Shown here: positions 44,650-53,144 of the stretch, one piece after another | Layout: each line of letters starts with the position of its first letter | How positions within the stretch are numbered: the stretch's first letter is position 1 | From: DVEG01 sp964405435 | GTDB taxonomy: Bacteria; Cyanobacteriota; Cyanobacteriia; Cyanobacteriales; Oscillatoriaceae | DNA length: 64,000 nucleotides | Direction of reading: 5' to 3' | NCBI GenBank assembly: GCA_964405435.1 | Contig: CAYOOD010000035.1 | Location: forward strand, 1-64,000 | The notes under the pieces: generated by a model | What the model was told of the DNA's origin: nothing | What the model saw: only the letters and a program-made list of their open reading frames with translations | The model's database searches: none | Position numbers and translations under genes: made by a program

Positions 44650-45465
44650 ATGAAAGAGCTGTTTGAAGTTGCAGGCGGATCGGTTATCGGCAGGGATCAC
44701 CTGCGAAGTGGCCGAAATAATCAAGATGCCTATTTCGGCATCTGTTCGGAAACGTGCGCGATCGCAGTGGTGTGCGACGGTTGCGGGAGCTGCGCTCACA
44801 GCGAGGTGGGAGCGAAAATAGGCGCTCGCTTGGTGGTGGAGGCGATCGCCTCTCGCGCCGAAAAAACGGCGATCGGCGATTCATTTTGGCAGCAGGTGCA
44901 GCAAGACTTGCTCGAAAAGCTGCAAACTATTGCCGAAACAATGGGAGGCAATTTTTCCCAAACCCTCTACGATTATTTCTTATTCACGATTGTCGGCGCT
45001 TTGGTGACGCCAGCCGGTGCGTCGCTCTTTTCGATCGGCGATGGCGTTATTGTCGTCAACGGTACTGTCACGCAATTGGGGCCATTTCCGCTGAACGCCC
45101 CGCCTTATTTGGCGTATGCTTTTTCAGACTACCCTGTAGCTAGGTGGCAATTTCAGATCCACCAAAACCTGCCGATTGACGAGGTAAGCTCTATTTTAAT
45201 CGGCACTGATGGCGTCAAAGATTTTATCGGCTCAGCCGAACGCAATTTGCCCGGAAAAGAAGAAAAAGTCGGCTCAATTTCTCAGTTTTGGGAAGAAGAC
45301 CGCTATTTTAAAAATTCCGATCTGGTGCGCCGCCAGCTCGCCCAGATGAATCGGGAAGTGACCAAACCTGACTGGCAAGGTCAGCAATTTGTGAGGACAG
45401 TGGGTTTGCTGCCCGACGATACAACCTTGATGGTGCTGAGGAAGCGTCCTGCTAAAACTTATTAA
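44650..45465 (+). CDS. PP2C-type protein phosphatase (TerY-P-like triad)
   Basis: A 271-residue protein with the PP2C metal motifs: GRNNQDAYFG, VVCDGCGSC, SIGDGVIVV, IGTDGVKDF and the late LPDDTTLMVL. It should be a Mn/Mg-dependent Ser/Thr phosphatase. There is no signal peptide. Its stop is 29 bases before the kinase-like gene, and a VWA protein follows 4.7 kb downstream; PP2C, kinase and VWA (TerY-like) is the composition of the TerY-P triad. Translation starts close to the transcript start, with no clear Shine-Dalgarno before ATG 44650. Confidence 0.85.
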   Translation: MKELFEVAGGSVIGRDHLRSGRNNQDAYFGICSETCAIAVVCDGCGSCAHSEVGAKIGARLVVEAIASRAEKTAIGDSFWQQVQQDLLEKLQTIAETMGGNFSQTLYDYFLFTIVGALVTPAGASLFSIGDGVIVVNGTVTQLGPFPLNAPPYLAYAFSDYPVARWQFQIHQNLPIDEVSSILIGTDGVKDFIGSAERNLPGKEEKVGSISQFWEEDRYFKNSDLVRRQLAQMNREVTKPDWQGQQFVRTVGLLPDDTTLMVLRKRPAKTY

Positions 45466-45494
45466 CCCTTGTAAAAAGCACGGGGTAAAAGGTA

Positions 45495-47354
45495 ATGAAT
45501 ATTTGGATAAATCGAAAAAAAATAAACCTTAAACCCAGCCAATCTGTCGGCAAGGGAGGCGAAGCGGATGTTTACAATATCGGCAGCGGTAAAGCGCTGA
45601 AGGTATTTAAACAACCCGATCATCCTGACTACCAAAATTCGCCTGCCCAGCAGCAAGCAGCTCGCGATCGCCTGCAAGAACACCAAATCAAACTCCGCCA
45701 GTTCCCCAAGAATTTGCCCGATCGCGTCGTTAAGCCGGAAGAGTTGGCAACGGATTCCCAAGGCAAAACCGTACTCGGCTATACGATGGCGCTCCTTACA
45801 GGCACGCAGGTTTTGATGAAATACGGCGATCGCGCTTTCCGGCAGTCGGGCGTCCCCGCTCAAACCGTCGTCAAAATCTTTCAGGACTTGCACTCCTCCG
45901 TTGCTCAAATTCACCAAGCAGGGGCGGTGATTGGCGATTTTAACGATTTAAATATTTTAGTTCGCGGCACCGAAGCCTATCTCATCGATGCCGATTCGTT
46001 TCAGTACGGCGGTTTTTTCTGCCAAGTCTTTACTGCGCGATTTGCTGACCCCCTCCTCTGTGATGCCAAAGCCTCGAAACTTTTTTTGGAAAAACCGCAT
46101 ACTTCCTACTCCGATTGGTATGCTTTCAATGTATTATTAATGCAGAGCTTGCTGTTTGTCGATCCTTACGGCGGCGTCTACCGCCCGAAAAGCTCATCCA
46201 ATCGCATTCCTCACGACGCCAGACCTTTGCAGCGAATTACGGTTTTTCACCCAGAGGTGAAGTATCCCAAGCCGGCAATTCCCTATAAAGTCCTGCCAGA
46301 TGATTTACTGGATTATTTCCATCAGGTATTTGAAAAAGATAGGCGCGGGGAATTTCCGCGATCGCTCCTCGATCGGCTATACTGGAAACAATGCCAGCAC
46401 TGCGGAACCGAACACGCTCGATCTACCTGCCCCAATTGCAGCCTCGCTGTTTCAGTGCTTACCCCAACGCTAGAAGTTACACAGGTGGTGCGGGGAACGG
46501 TGACGGCTCAGTCAATTTTTGCAACCGAAGGCGTGATTCTCTTCGCCACTCTGCAAAGTGGAAAACTGCGGTGGATTTATCACGAACAAGGAGAATTCAA
46601 GCGCGAAGACGGTTCTGTTTTTCTCAGCGGACAATTAGACCCCCAAGTGCAATTTCGCATCCAGGGAAAATCTACGCTAATTGGCAAGCAGGGACAAGTT
46701 ATCGCGATCGCTCCGGATAAAGAACCCCACCGCATAGCAGCCGAAACCTTTGACGCCAATGAGTTTTGCCATTACTGGACTTATAGCGGGCAACTGCTGC
46801 GGCAGGGGTATCTGGGTGCAGAATACATCGGCGACGTGCTAGCCGGTCAAACTCAGTTTTGGGCGGGCGATCGCTTCGGTTTTGGTTTTTACCGCGCCGG
46901 GAATCTCAACGTCGCCTTTGTATTTGACGCCAAGCGCCAGGGCATCTGCGATCGCGTCAAACTTCCCCCCTACAGCGGGCAGCTACTCGACGCTACTTGC
47001 ACCTTTAGCGGCGATCGCTGCTGGTTCTTCTGGGCGAGCCGAGAACAATCTCACACTATCAATCAGTGTGCAGTGATTCGCTCCGATGGCACTGTAGAAG
47101 CCACTGCTTCATCAGCAGCCGGTGGCGCTTCCTGGCTTTCAACCATTCACGGCAAATGTGCAGCGGGCAATTTTCTGTTCGCCGCGCTTGACGACGGAAT
47201 TGTGCGCGTGGAAACCCAAAACGGTACAATCGTGCAAACTAAAGAATTCCCTGATACAGAGCCTTTTGTTGACAGCAGCAGCCAGCTATTTCCGGGCGAT
47301 CGCGGCTTGTATGTCGTCAATTACCAGCAAATTCGCCTGCTGCAAATTACCTAA
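45495..47354 (+). CDS. Protein-kinase-like protein with zinc ribbon (TerY-P kinase)
   Basis: A 619-residue protein. The kinase-like part (1-280) has a Gly-rich loop VGKGGEADVY (18-27), a Lys in ALKVFK, a catalytic-loop equivalent GDFNDLNILV (HRD replaced by GDF; Asp148, Asn153) and a metal-site IDADSF (DFG replaced by DAD). A zinc ribbon CQHCGTEHARSTCPNC follows (about 296-312), then a beta-rich C-terminal part. This is the layout of the kinases of TerY-P triads. It likely phosphorylates the VWA partner, opposed by the PP2C. The start ATG follows AAAGGTA. Activity is predicted, not shown. Confidence 0.8.
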   Translation: MNIWINRKKINLKPSQSVGKGGEADVYNIGSGKALKVFKQPDHPDYQNSPAQQQAARDRLQEHQIKLRQFPKNLPDRVVKPEELATDSQGKTVLGYTMALLTGTQVLMKYGDRAFRQSGVPAQTVVKIFQDLHSSVAQIHQAGAVIGDFNDLNILVRGTEAYLIDADSFQYGGFFCQVFTARFADPLLCDAKASKLFLEKPHTSYSDWYAFNVLLMQSLLFVDPYGGVYRPKSSSNRIPHDARPLQRITVFHPEVKYPKPAIPYKVLPDDLLDYFHQVFEKDRRGEFPRSLLDRLYWKQCQHCGTEHARSTCPNCSLAVSVLTPTLEVTQVVRGTVTAQSIFATEGVILFATLQSGKLRWIYHEQGEFKREDGSVFLSGQLDPQVQFRIQGKSTLIGKQGQVIAIAPDKEPHRIAAETFDANEFCHYWTYSGQLLRQGYLGAEYIGDVLAGQTQFWAGDRFGFGFYRAGNLNVAFVFDAKRQGICDRVKLPPYSGQLLDATCTFSGDRCWFFWASREQSHTINQCAVIRSDGTVEATASSAAGGASWLSTIHGKCAAGNFLFAALDDGIVRVETQNGTIVQTKEFPDTEPFVDSSSQLFPGDRGLYVVNYQQIRLLQIT

Positions 47355-47360
47355 TCCATC

Positions 47361-47423
47361 CTCGTTCCTGGGGCAACCACGGGGGGATTGCCCCTACAGC
47401 CTGGGAACGAGAGAACGAGAAAC
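47361..47423. repeat. About 62-base repeat, copy A (inverted to 52643-52705)
   Basis: CTCGTTCCTGGGGCAACC, then CCTACAGCCTGGGAACGAG, with hairpin potential of its own. It is the reverse complement of the element at 52643-52705 with only a few mismatches. The pair flanks a block from the isochorismatase to the aldo/keto reductase. Confidence 0.85.
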
Positions 47424-47447
47424 TAACTGATAGCAAAGGAAAAAACC

Positions 47448-48491
47448 ATGACTGCACAAACTCAACTTCCCATCCCCACCCACTTCGATGCTAAACGAGT
47501 CGGCGAAGTTTGGCGAGTCCTCTATCAAGAACGCGCTGCCGAAGCCGAAGCCTGGGCGAAAAAGTACGGCATTCAGCCCGCCGCCAAAGACAAAACCCGC
47601 ATTTGTTTGATGGCAATTGACGTGCAAAATACTTTTTGCATTCCCAAATTTGAATTATTTGTAGGCGGGCGTTCTGGTACGGGGGCAGTAGGCGATAACG
47701 TGCGGCTGTGCGAGTTTATCTACCGCAATCTCGGCGCAATTACGGCGATCGCGCCCACAATGGACACCCACACCGCCATGCAAATCTTTCATCCTATGTT
47801 CTGGGTGAACGATGCCGGCGAACATCCCGCGCCCGCCGCGACTGCCATCACCTACAACGACGTTCTCAAAGGTGTCTGGAAAGTCAACCCAGCGATCGCC
47901 TACAGCCTCGTCAATGGCAACTATTTGCTCCTGCAAAAATATGCCCTGCACTATGTTAAAAAATTGAGCGATGAGGGAAAATACCCCTTGACAGTTTGGC
48001 CGTATCATTCTATGCTAGGAGGAATCGGACACGCCCTCGTTTCAGCGGTAGAAGAGGCGATATTTTTCCACAATATAGCCCGCCACAGCCAGACGCTTTT
48101 TGAGATTAAAGGCGGCAATCCTCTCACGGAAAATTATTCCGTTTTGCGGCCAGAAGTCTTGGAAGGGCCAGACGGTCGCCCGATCGCTCAAAAAAATACC
48201 CGTTTTATCCAAAAATTGCTGGAATTTGACGCGGTAATTATTGCCGGTCAGGCGAAAAGTCACTGCGTGGCTTGGACAATTGACGACCTGCTGACGGAGA
48301 TTTTGGCGCAAGATGCGAATCTGGCTAAGAAAGTTTACCTGCTGGAAGATTGCACCTCGCCTGTGGTGGTGCCGGGAGTGGTGGATTTCACGCCGCAAGC
48401 CGATGCTGCTTTCCAGCGGTTTGCCGATGCGGGGATGCACTTGGTAAAATCGACGGATGCGATCGCTTCTTGGGCGGGCATTCAGCTTTAA
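47448..48491 (+). CDS. Isochorismatase-family cysteine hydrolase (nicotinamidase-like)
   Basis: A 347-residue protein. The core has the catalytic Asp (MAIDVQNTFCIP) and Cys (GQAKSHCVAWTID), with metal residues in the TMDTHTAMQIFHP region as in nicotinamidases. It is longer than a simple nicotinamidase (about 200), with a roughly 55-residue N-terminal helical part and inserted loops. Nicotinamide to nicotinate or another amide are both possible. ATG 47448 follows AAAGGAAAAAACC. No obvious functional link to the kinase. Confidence 0.8.
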   Translation: MTAQTQLPIPTHFDAKRVGEVWRVLYQERAAEAEAWAKKYGIQPAAKDKTRICLMAIDVQNTFCIPKFELFVGGRSGTGAVGDNVRLCEFIYRNLGAITAIAPTMDTHTAMQIFHPMFWVNDAGEHPAPAATAITYNDVLKGVWKVNPAIAYSLVNGNYLLLQKYALHYVKKLSDEGKYPLTVWPYHSMLGGIGHALVSAVEEAIFFHNIARHSQTLFEIKGGNPLTENYSVLRPEVLEGPDGRPIAQKNTRFIQKLLEFDAVIIAGQAKSHCVAWTIDDLLTEILAQDANLAKKVYLLEDCTSPVVVPGVVDFTPQADAAFQRFADAGMHLVKSTDAIASWAGIQL

Positions 48492-48550
48492 ATTCTGGTT
48501 GGTTTTCTCCCGCCGGGGATTCAAAATCCCCGGCAAGCTGCAAACTGATG

Positions 48551-49993
48551 TTACTCAGCTTTCCAATCCGCACAGTGTTCGCCGCTGATTCCAAATGGAT
48601 GCACCGCACAAGTCAAGCCGTCTTTGCCGTAGTAATACAGGCATCCCGTGCAGGGTGACTGCTGGCTCTGACGCGATCGCTCTCTTTGAGCAAAGTATTG
48701 GCGCACACTTGCCCGGTGCCGGTTCGCTAGCGAGTGATTCGGGTTGATTCTCAAAGCTGTCTCAAATGCCTCTAATGCCGCCGTATAAGCCCAAGCTTCC
48801 CCATTTTGATCGCCCAATCGTTCCTGTTGGATGCCGTATTCTGTCCAGAGATCGGCCATGCTTTTTTCTAACACAGTTACCCGCTCTCTCCTGGCGGTAT
48901 ATCCATTCGATTTCAGTTCCAAGGCGCGATCGAACGTATTCAGGGTTGAAGCATAGTAGCCGCTCGGTTCGCCGCCTGATTTTTGCAACTGAATGCCGCG
49001 TTTTGTCAGAACACTAGCCGGAGTAATCGGATGATAAATTTCATAATCTCCTTGCAGCAGCCGCATCACCGTATCGACCAATTCTTGCGGTTGAAAAGGT
49101 TTGGCAATGTAAGCATCTGCTCCTTGCTTCAGCCCCCAGTAGTAATCCCAGATTTCCCCCTTGCTGGAACAAAATATAAAAGGAATGTGTCGGGTTTGGG
49201 GATTGGCTTTCATCAAGCGGCAGACTTCGTAGCCATTCATCCGGGGCGAGGAGATGTCTTTAATCGCTAAATCGATTCGATTTAAATTCTCCTGAATTTT
49301 CTCCATCGTTTCCACGCCATCGGCAGCTTGAATCACCTGGATATCTCGTTCCGCCAGCAAGTCGCAAATCATCTCTCGCACGCTGGCGCTATCTTCTGCC
49401 ACCAGTACGGTATATTGCTGCTTCTGTCTTAATATTTCTTGCAGGCGATCGCAGTAGTGCTGCGCTGAGGCGTGACGGGCATCGGCTTCTAGCGCTTTCT
49501 CGAATATTGCCAGAATATTTTGGCAGATCGATCTCCCGTTGTCTCTCTCAAAAATCCGAAAGCTATCGGCCAGTAAAATTCCGTATTCCGTCCAAGCATC
49601 CGCCAAATTTATGTTAGGAAAACTTTCCCCGTTCAATCCCAACAGTTGTTTCACCGCCTCCAGCAACTTTGGCAAGTCATATTTCTTAATGTACGCATCC
49701 GCTCGCTGCTTGCGCTTCCAGCCCGGATCGAATTCGCCGCGCAGGCTGGAGTAGTAGATAAAAGGAATGTAGCGCGTTTCGGGATCGGACTTGAGCCGGT
49801 TGCAAAGATCGTAGTTTTTCAACGTCGGCATAGCGATGTCGGCGATCGCCAAGTCGGGGCGATTTTCCTGAATTTGCTGCCATGCTTCAATCCCGTCGCT
49901 GGTTTCGATCGCCCTCAAGCCGTTTCTTCTCAGGAGGTTAGCTATCCACTGCCGCGTAGGGGAGCAGTCTTCCGACAACAAAACTGTACTCAT
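48551..49993 (-). CDS. Double-receiver response regulator with Cys-rich tail
   Basis: A 480-residue protein with two REC domains. REC1 (1-120): LSEDCSPTR acid pair, phosphoacceptor Asp in LAIADIAMPTL. REC2 (about 195-315): VAEDSASVR, Asp in LAIKDISSPRMNG, and the conserved Lys in AYIAKPFQP. A TPR-like helical region (about 350-450) follows and a C-terminal Cys cluster CTGCLYYYGKDG ... CAVHP ... CADW, which may bind metal or a cluster. No DNA-binding domain. Cognate histidine kinase is not in the window. It is on the opposite strand to its neighbours. Confidence 0.85.
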   Translation of the reverse strand: MSTVLLSEDCSPTRQWIANLLRRNGLRAIETSDGIEAWQQIQENRPDLAIADIAMPTLKNYDLCNRLKSDPETRYIPFIYYSSLRGEFDPGWKRKQRADAYIKKYDLPKLLEAVKQLLGLNGESFPNINLADAWTEYGILLADSFRIFERDNGRSICQNILAIFEKALEADARHASAQHYCDRLQEILRQKQQYTVLVAEDSASVREMICDLLAERDIQVIQAADGVETMEKIQENLNRIDLAIKDISSPRMNGYEVCRLMKANPQTRHIPFIFCSSKGEIWDYYWGLKQGADAYIAKPFQPQELVDTVMRLLQGDYEIYHPITPASVLTKRGIQLQKSGGEPSGYYASTLNTFDRALELKSNGYTARRERVTVLEKSMADLWTEYGIQQERLGDQNGEAWAYTAALEAFETALRINPNHSLANRHRASVRQYFAQRERSRQSQQSPCTGCLYYYGKDGLTCAVHPFGISGEHCADWKAE

Positions 49994-50138
49994 ACGTTTT
50001 TGCCTCCTGAATTTTTGAACCGGGCATAAAGAAGCGGTTTTGACTGCCGCAGTCGGGAGCGACTTTTGTTAAGTTTTGTTACGCCCTGCCTGCGTAATTT
50101 TCTATACGTTCCAGTTTACATCACCCAAACAAGTAACT

Positions 50139-50927
50139 ATGAGCCAAGCACCCAATCTCAACAATCTTTTTCAATCCGCCCGCGAAGAAGGATTGCTCTC
50201 AACCGCGTCAGCGCAAGCGCTCAGCGCGATCGATATCGGTGCCCAAATCCAGGCGGGATTGGGCGTGAGCGTCGATGATGTCGCGGCGAGCGAAGTTGTA
50301 CTCGTCAGCATCATGCCGGACGATTCCGGTTCTATCCAATATGGCAATAATGCCGCAGCGGTGCGAGATGGCCACAATGCCGTCCTCGATGCCCTGCAAA
50401 CTTCCAGTCAGAAAGACAGTATTTTAGTCCACACCCGCTATCTTAACGGTTTCGTTTTGTATCCGTATTGTCCCCTAGAGCAAGCGGTGCGGATGAGCGA
50501 TCGCAACTACGATCCCAACCAAGGCACGCCCCTGTACGATCAAACGGTCGTGCTGCTCGGAACGGTGCTGGCAAAATCTCAGGAATTTGCCGACAATGGC
50601 GTGCCGGTGCGCACCGTGACTCTGATTATCACCGATGGGGCAGACGAACATTCGACGCGCGCCAGTGCCAAGACGGTTGCGACGCTCGTGAAAGACATGC
50701 TGATGGCTGAAAACCACATTATTGCCGCGATGGGAATCGATGACGGCAGTACCAATTTCCGCCAAGTGTTCCGCGACATGGGCATCCGTCCCGAGTGGAT
50801 TCTCACCCCCGGCAATACTCAGGCAGAAATCCGCAAGGCATTTCAAGTGTTTTCTCAGTCGGCGACGCGCGCCTCTCAGGGAGCGGCAAATTTTAGCAAC
50901 ACGGCGATCGGCGGTTTCGGCAATTAA
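50139..50927 (+). CDS. VWA-domain protein, TerY-like member of the triad
   Basis: A 262-residue protein with a VWA domain having the MIDAS motif MPDDSGSIQYG (about 61-71), the NQGTPLYDQTV segment (TP-like MIDAS residue) and IITDGADEHSTRA. No signal peptide or membrane helix, so cytoplasmic. Together with the PP2C and kinase at 44650-47354 it completes a TerY-P-like set. ATG 50139 gives MSQAPNLNNLF; the frame is also open from 50076, but without a likely protein there. A strong hairpin with a T-tract follows. Confidence 0.8.
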   Translation: MSQAPNLNNLFQSAREEGLLSTASAQALSAIDIGAQIQAGLGVSVDDVAASEVVLVSIMPDDSGSIQYGNNAAAVRDGHNAVLDALQTSSQKDSILVHTRYLNGFVLYPYCPLEQAVRMSDRNYDPNQGTPLYDQTVVLLGTVLAKSQEFADNGVPVRTVTLIITDGADEHSTRASAKTVATLVKDMLMAENHIIAAMGIDDGSTNFRQVFRDMGIRPEWILTPGNTQAEIRKAFQVFSQSATRASQGAANFSNTAIGGFGN

Positions 50928-50943
50928 CCGCTAGGGGAAATTT

Positions 50944-50982
50944 GTAGGGGGCGTTACCATTGCGATAACACCCCCTACTTTT
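50944..50982 (+). terminator. Rho-independent terminator after the VWA gene
   Basis: GTAGGGGGCGTTA ... TAACACCCCCTAC, followed by TTTTT, is a strong stem and U-tract 17 bases after the VWA stop codon. Confidence 0.8.
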
Positions 50983-51042
50983 TCGATTAACAAATACTTT
51001 TCTAACACTCTATAGCGTTTTTCAGTCGGGTGAAGTACAGGC

Positions 51043-51077
51043 CAGAAACCCGGCTTCTTTAAGAAGCCGGGTTTCTG
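51043..51077. repeat. CAGAAACCCGGCTTCTT palindrome, repeat copy
   Basis: Perfect 17-base arms with one-base loop, near-identical to 26841-26873. It is between the VWA and the SnoaL-like genes and could act as a terminator for the latter. Confidence 0.75.
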
Positions 51078-51105
51078 AAGTACCTCACTTGAAAAGAAAA
51101 CTGCT

Positions 51106-51492
51106 CTATCGACTGACAGGACTGCCGTGGTGATGGACTAAATACCATTTCCCGCCCAGAAGCTCGAAAATATTCGTTGCGATCGACTGCGCCTCCATTC
51201 TCCTGCCCCGAATTACTTGCAGGACAGTTTCGCGAAGGACGACATAGGCGATATTGCCGTGAACCTCCGCCGAGATGATATCTGTCTCGATTTCCAGATA
51301 ATTAGTATTCTTAAAAATCGCTTCCCAGGAAGAGCGGATTGCTTCCCAGCCCCGCAGCGCATCCCGTCCGGGGTGAATGCAGAGGCTGCCAGTCCCTTTC
51401 GACCAAACGGCACTCATTGCCTCGATGTCCCGTTTCTCGAAAGCGCGATAAAAAGCCTGGTTAGCCGATAAAACTTCTCGTTCCTCAGTCAT
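51106..51492 (-). CDS. SnoaL-like/NTF2-fold protein
   Basis: A 128-residue protein of the NTF2-like superfamily (NQAFYRAFEKRDIEAMSAVW, WEAIRSSWEAIF, KWYLVHHHGS), resembling the DUF4440/SgcJ type. No catalytic residues can be assigned. Start ATG 51492. It is divergent from the aldo/keto reductase gene by 58 bases. Confidence 0.8.
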   Translation of the reverse strand: MTEEREVLSANQAFYRAFEKRDIEAMSAVWSKGTGSLCIHPGRDALRGWEAIRSSWEAIFKNTNYLEIETDIISAEVHGNIAYVVLRETVLQVIRGRRMEAQSIATNIFELLGGKWYLVHHHGSPVSR

Positions 51493-51550
51493 TTTAGTTT
51501 ATTCTAGTTTATTCTGTAAAGAGACGCAACGATCCCAAAAACGTACACAA

Positions 51551-52570
51551 ATGAAGCTACCCGCATCAAGCAGAGTGCAGTTGACCCCTGATATGAGTAT
51601 ATGCCGCATCTTAAACGGGATGTGGCAAGTGTCTGGCTACCACGGGCGCATCAACCCAAAAAACGCCATCCAGAGCATGTTTAAGTATGTGGATGCGGGG
51701 TTCGCCACTTGGGATCTGGCAGACCATTATGGCCCAGCCGAGGACTTGATTGGCGAATTCAGGCGTCAACTCGCCGCCACCCGTGGCGAAGCAGCCCTGG
51801 AGAATATCCAAGCCTTTACAAAGTGGGTGCCCAGACCGGGCAAAATGACCAAAAAACTGGTCGAGGACAATATTGATATTTCCCGCCGCAGAATGGGAGT
51901 TGACTGCTTGGATATGCTGCAATTCCACTGGTGGGAGTACCGCGATCAAAACTACCTGGACGCGCTCCGCTACATGGCGGAACTCCAGCAAGAGGGAAAA
52001 ATCAAGCATCTAGCTCTAACTAACTTCGATACCTCACATCTGAAAATTATCCTTGACTGCGGTATTAAAATCGTCTCCAATCAAGTGCAATTTTCCATCG
52101 TCGATCGCCGTCCCGAACAGCAGATGATTCAGTTGTGCTTGGAACACGATATCAAGCTGCTCGCTTATGGCACGGTTTGCGGCGGCTTGCTGTCGGAGAA
52201 ATATCTCGGACAGCCCGAACCGAACCGGGGAATGCTAGCCACCGCCTCCCTCAACAAATACAAAAATATGGTAGATGCGTGGGGCGAGTGGAGCCTATTT
52301 CAAGCCTTGCTGCAGGTACTCAAAGAGATTGCCGACAAATATCAAGTCAGCATTTCTAATGTGGCAGTGCGTTATATCATCGAGAAGCCAGCCGTCGGAG
52401 GCGCGATCGTCGGCGTGCGGCTCGGTTTATCGGAACACTTGGAAGAAAACGCCAGAGTCTTTGATTTCAGCTTAGACGCCGAAGATTACAGCCGGATTGA
52501 TGCAGTTTGCGAGAAATCGCGAGATTTGTACAAGCTGATAGGCGACTGCGGCGACGAATATCGCCGTTAG
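51551..52570 (+). CDS. Aldo/keto reductase
   Basis: A 339-residue (beta/alpha)8 NADP-dependent oxidoreductase with Asp/Tyr in TWDLADHYGPAEDLIGEF, a candidate catalytic Lys in FTKWVPRPGK and His in MLQFHWWEY, and an SNQVQFSIVDRRPEQQ strand. These match the AKR tetrad. Substrate unknown. A GGGCGAGC hairpin follows. ATG 51551. Confidence 0.85.
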   Translation: MKLPASSRVQLTPDMSICRILNGMWQVSGYHGRINPKNAIQSMFKYVDAGFATWDLADHYGPAEDLIGEFRRQLAATRGEAALENIQAFTKWVPRPGKMTKKLVEDNIDISRRRMGVDCLDMLQFHWWEYRDQNYLDALRYMAELQQEGKIKHLALTNFDTSHLKIILDCGIKIVSNQVQFSIVDRRPEQQMIQLCLEHDIKLLAYGTVCGGLLSEKYLGQPEPNRGMLATASLNKYKNMVDAWGEWSLFQALLQVLKEIADKYQVSISNVAVRYIIEKPAVGGAIVGVRLGLSEHLEENARVFDFSLDAEDYSRIDAVCEKSRDLYKLIGDCGDEYRR

Positions 52571-52590
52571 AACCTAACCTCCCGCCTCTA

Positions 52591-52612
52591 GGGCGAGCAC
52601 GGGGGCTCGCCC
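52591..52612 (+). terminator. GGGCGAGC hairpin after the aldo/keto reductase
   Basis: GGGCGAGC / GCTCGCCC around a 6-base loop, 20 bases after the stop; no U-tract. Confidence 0.45.
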
Positions 52613-52642
52613 CTACAAAGGAAGGGGGAGAAAGAGTAATTT

Positions 52643-52705
52643 TTTCTCGTTTTCTCGTTCCCAGGCTGTAGGGGCAATCCCCCCGTGGTTGCCCCAGGAA
52701 CGAAG
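52643..52705. repeat. About 62-base repeat, copy B (inverted to 47361-47423)
   Basis: TTCTCGTTTTCTCGTTCCC, AGGCTGTAGGGGC, CCCCGTGGTTGCCCCAGG: reverse complement of copy A with about three mismatches. A shortened CGTTCCCAGGCT hairpin relative is at 55695-55719. Confidence 0.85.
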
Positions 52706-52800
52706 GAATTGAGGCTCTGCCTCAAACCACATTTATTTGCCGATTGAATACGCAACGGCTCAACCGAATCAAAGCAAGACGGTTACAAAGGAGAATCCCC

Positions 52801-53136
52801 TTGAAAAAGCTATTAACGGTTTTACTGCTGACAGTGGCGATGCTAATCGTTGCCCTCACCCCGCCGGCATTCGCAGAAGAGATAGGGAACGGAGCGCGGA
52901 TTTTCGAGGTAAACTGTGCGGGGTGCCATCCCAATGGCGGCAATATTATCCGACGGGGAAAGAACCTGAAACAAGGGGCGCTGAAAAAATATAAGATGGA
53001 TTCGATAGAGGCGATCGCGTCTATCGTCGCCAATGGCAAAAACGCCATGACAGCGTTTAAAGATAGATTGACAGAGCAGGAGATAAATGAGGTAGCCGCT
53101 TACGTTTTGGCGCAAGCTGCAAAAGACTGGAAATAA
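52801..53136 (+). CDS. petJ: Cytochrome c6 (petJ-like), TTG start
   Basis: The product is a signal peptide (KKLLTVLLLTVAMLIVALT, cleavage AFA-EEIG) and a mature c-type cytochrome with the haem site CAGCH and an axial Met in KNAMTAF. Length of the mature part (about 86 residues) fits cytochrome c6, the soluble lumenal electron carrier. I take TTG 52801 as start because AAAGGAG lies 7 bases upstream and it gives a normal signal peptide; an in-frame ATG 52744 would add 19 residues. It ends 8 bases before the PBP1C stop on the other strand. Confidence 0.85.
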   Translation: MKKLLTVLLLTVAMLIVALTPPAFAEEIGNGARIFEVNCAGCHPNGGNIIRRGKNLKQGALKKYKMDSIEAIASIVANGKNAMTAFKDRLTEQEINEVAAYVLAQAAKDWK

Positions 53137-53144
53137 AACTTCAA

